Below are positions 63,600 to 64,000 of a stretch of DNA of 64,000 nt, one piece after another. Position numbers and translations under genes: made by a program. Within the stretch, counting starts at the first letter, position 1, and each line of letters starts with the position of its first letter. Source of the stretch: Agapetus fuscipes (taxonomy: Eukaryota > Arthropoda > Insecta > Trichoptera > Glossosomatidae); NCBI GenBank assembly GCA_951799405.1, contig OX637332.1:29364832-29428831 (forward strand). Direction: 5' to 3'. The notes under the pieces are model-generated. The model was not told the DNA's origin. It saw only the letters and a list, made by a program, of their open reading frames with translations, and did no database searches.

Positions 63600-64000
63600 A
63601 TCTTGAAATAAATTTGATTTTTTTTAATTATGGAAACAAACACGGTTTGATTATACTTCTACTTGCTTTACTTACGTACTAGTATTGCATGTTGGTTTCT
63701 AAGCATATCATGTTTTTCCGTCTTACTGTAAAACCTGCAATAAGAAATTATGCTGTGTTGACAAACTGCATTTCTGCACTTTTATACTGGTTTAAAATTT
63801 GTATGGTGAATATTCATAAACAATGCTTACTATATTTGTTTATGTTTCATGTCAGCATTTATTTTCTAACAAACTGGTATTCTGAAAATAAAGAAAGGAA
63901 GATAATAGGATAAGTATGTGACGATTCCTTGTATTATTTTGTATTTCCTGTTTTTAGACTTTAATGTCCTATGTCCGTTATGACCGGTAGACCGGTCTGT
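63600..64000. other. Roquin intron 5, nothing recognised
   Basis: AT-rich sequence without repeats of this window. The next Roquin exon is outside. Confidence 0.5.

Overview
This is a window of nuclear DNA from an arthropod, most likely an insect. It holds split genes with GT-AG introns and conserved animal proteins, and very little else is coding. Two host genes can be read with confidence. On the minus strand, about 22.0-42.8 kb, is the NDR-family kinase tricornered/STK38: nine coding exons (a 464-residue protein with the preferred splice choices) plus one upstream exon. On the plus strand, from 47.6 kb to beyond the right edge, are the first five coding exons of Roquin, the RING/ROQ RNA-binding ubiquitin ligase. 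The two genes are divergent and share an intergenic region of about 4.8 kb. The insect order cannot be fixed from the sequence; a hemipteran-like, transposon-rich genome is only a guess.

Almost everything else recognisable is mobile DNA. From 0 to 22 kb there are no host genes. The main item is a nearly complete DIRS-type tyrosine-recombinase retrotransposon (1634-6820) with 190-bp inverted terminal repeats, an internal complementary region, gag/RT/RNase H/recombinase remnants, and an exact 186-bp triplication inside its reverse transcriptase. Around it lie MITEs, a decayed mariner-like transposase, 3' ends of several LINE families, a Penelope-like fragment with a GIY-YIG domain, and tRNA-derived SINEs. 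From 22 to 43 kb the trc introns hold more of the same, including a pogo-like element split by a tandem array, a hammerhead-ribozyme palindrome, and a 5S rRNA-like sequence fused to a tRNA-type SINE. From 47.6 to 64 kb the Roquin introns carry two hAT elements with perfect 8-bp target duplications and other insertions nested inside them, a TTAA-flanked piggyBac-like element, and further MITEs.

One unclassified repeat of about 250 bp (here 'family A') occurs some 20 times on both strands, starting near ATTCCTTGACTTATAGG and ending in CTTAGATTAGATT. It also forms a local head-to-tail array at 34 kb. The SINEs are modular: the same tRNA-like body ('SINE C') is found fused to a second tRNA SINE ('SINE B'), to a LINE-like 3' tail, to a poly(A) tail module, and to a 5S rRNA head. 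Several filled and empty sites within the window let insertions be read at base resolution.

The most notable observations are the modular SINE set, the hammerhead palindrome, the DIRS triplication, the family A array, and insertions lying within 2 to 23 bases of host splice sites. No complete new cellular system is evident. All matches to families are from memory of motifs, without database searches.
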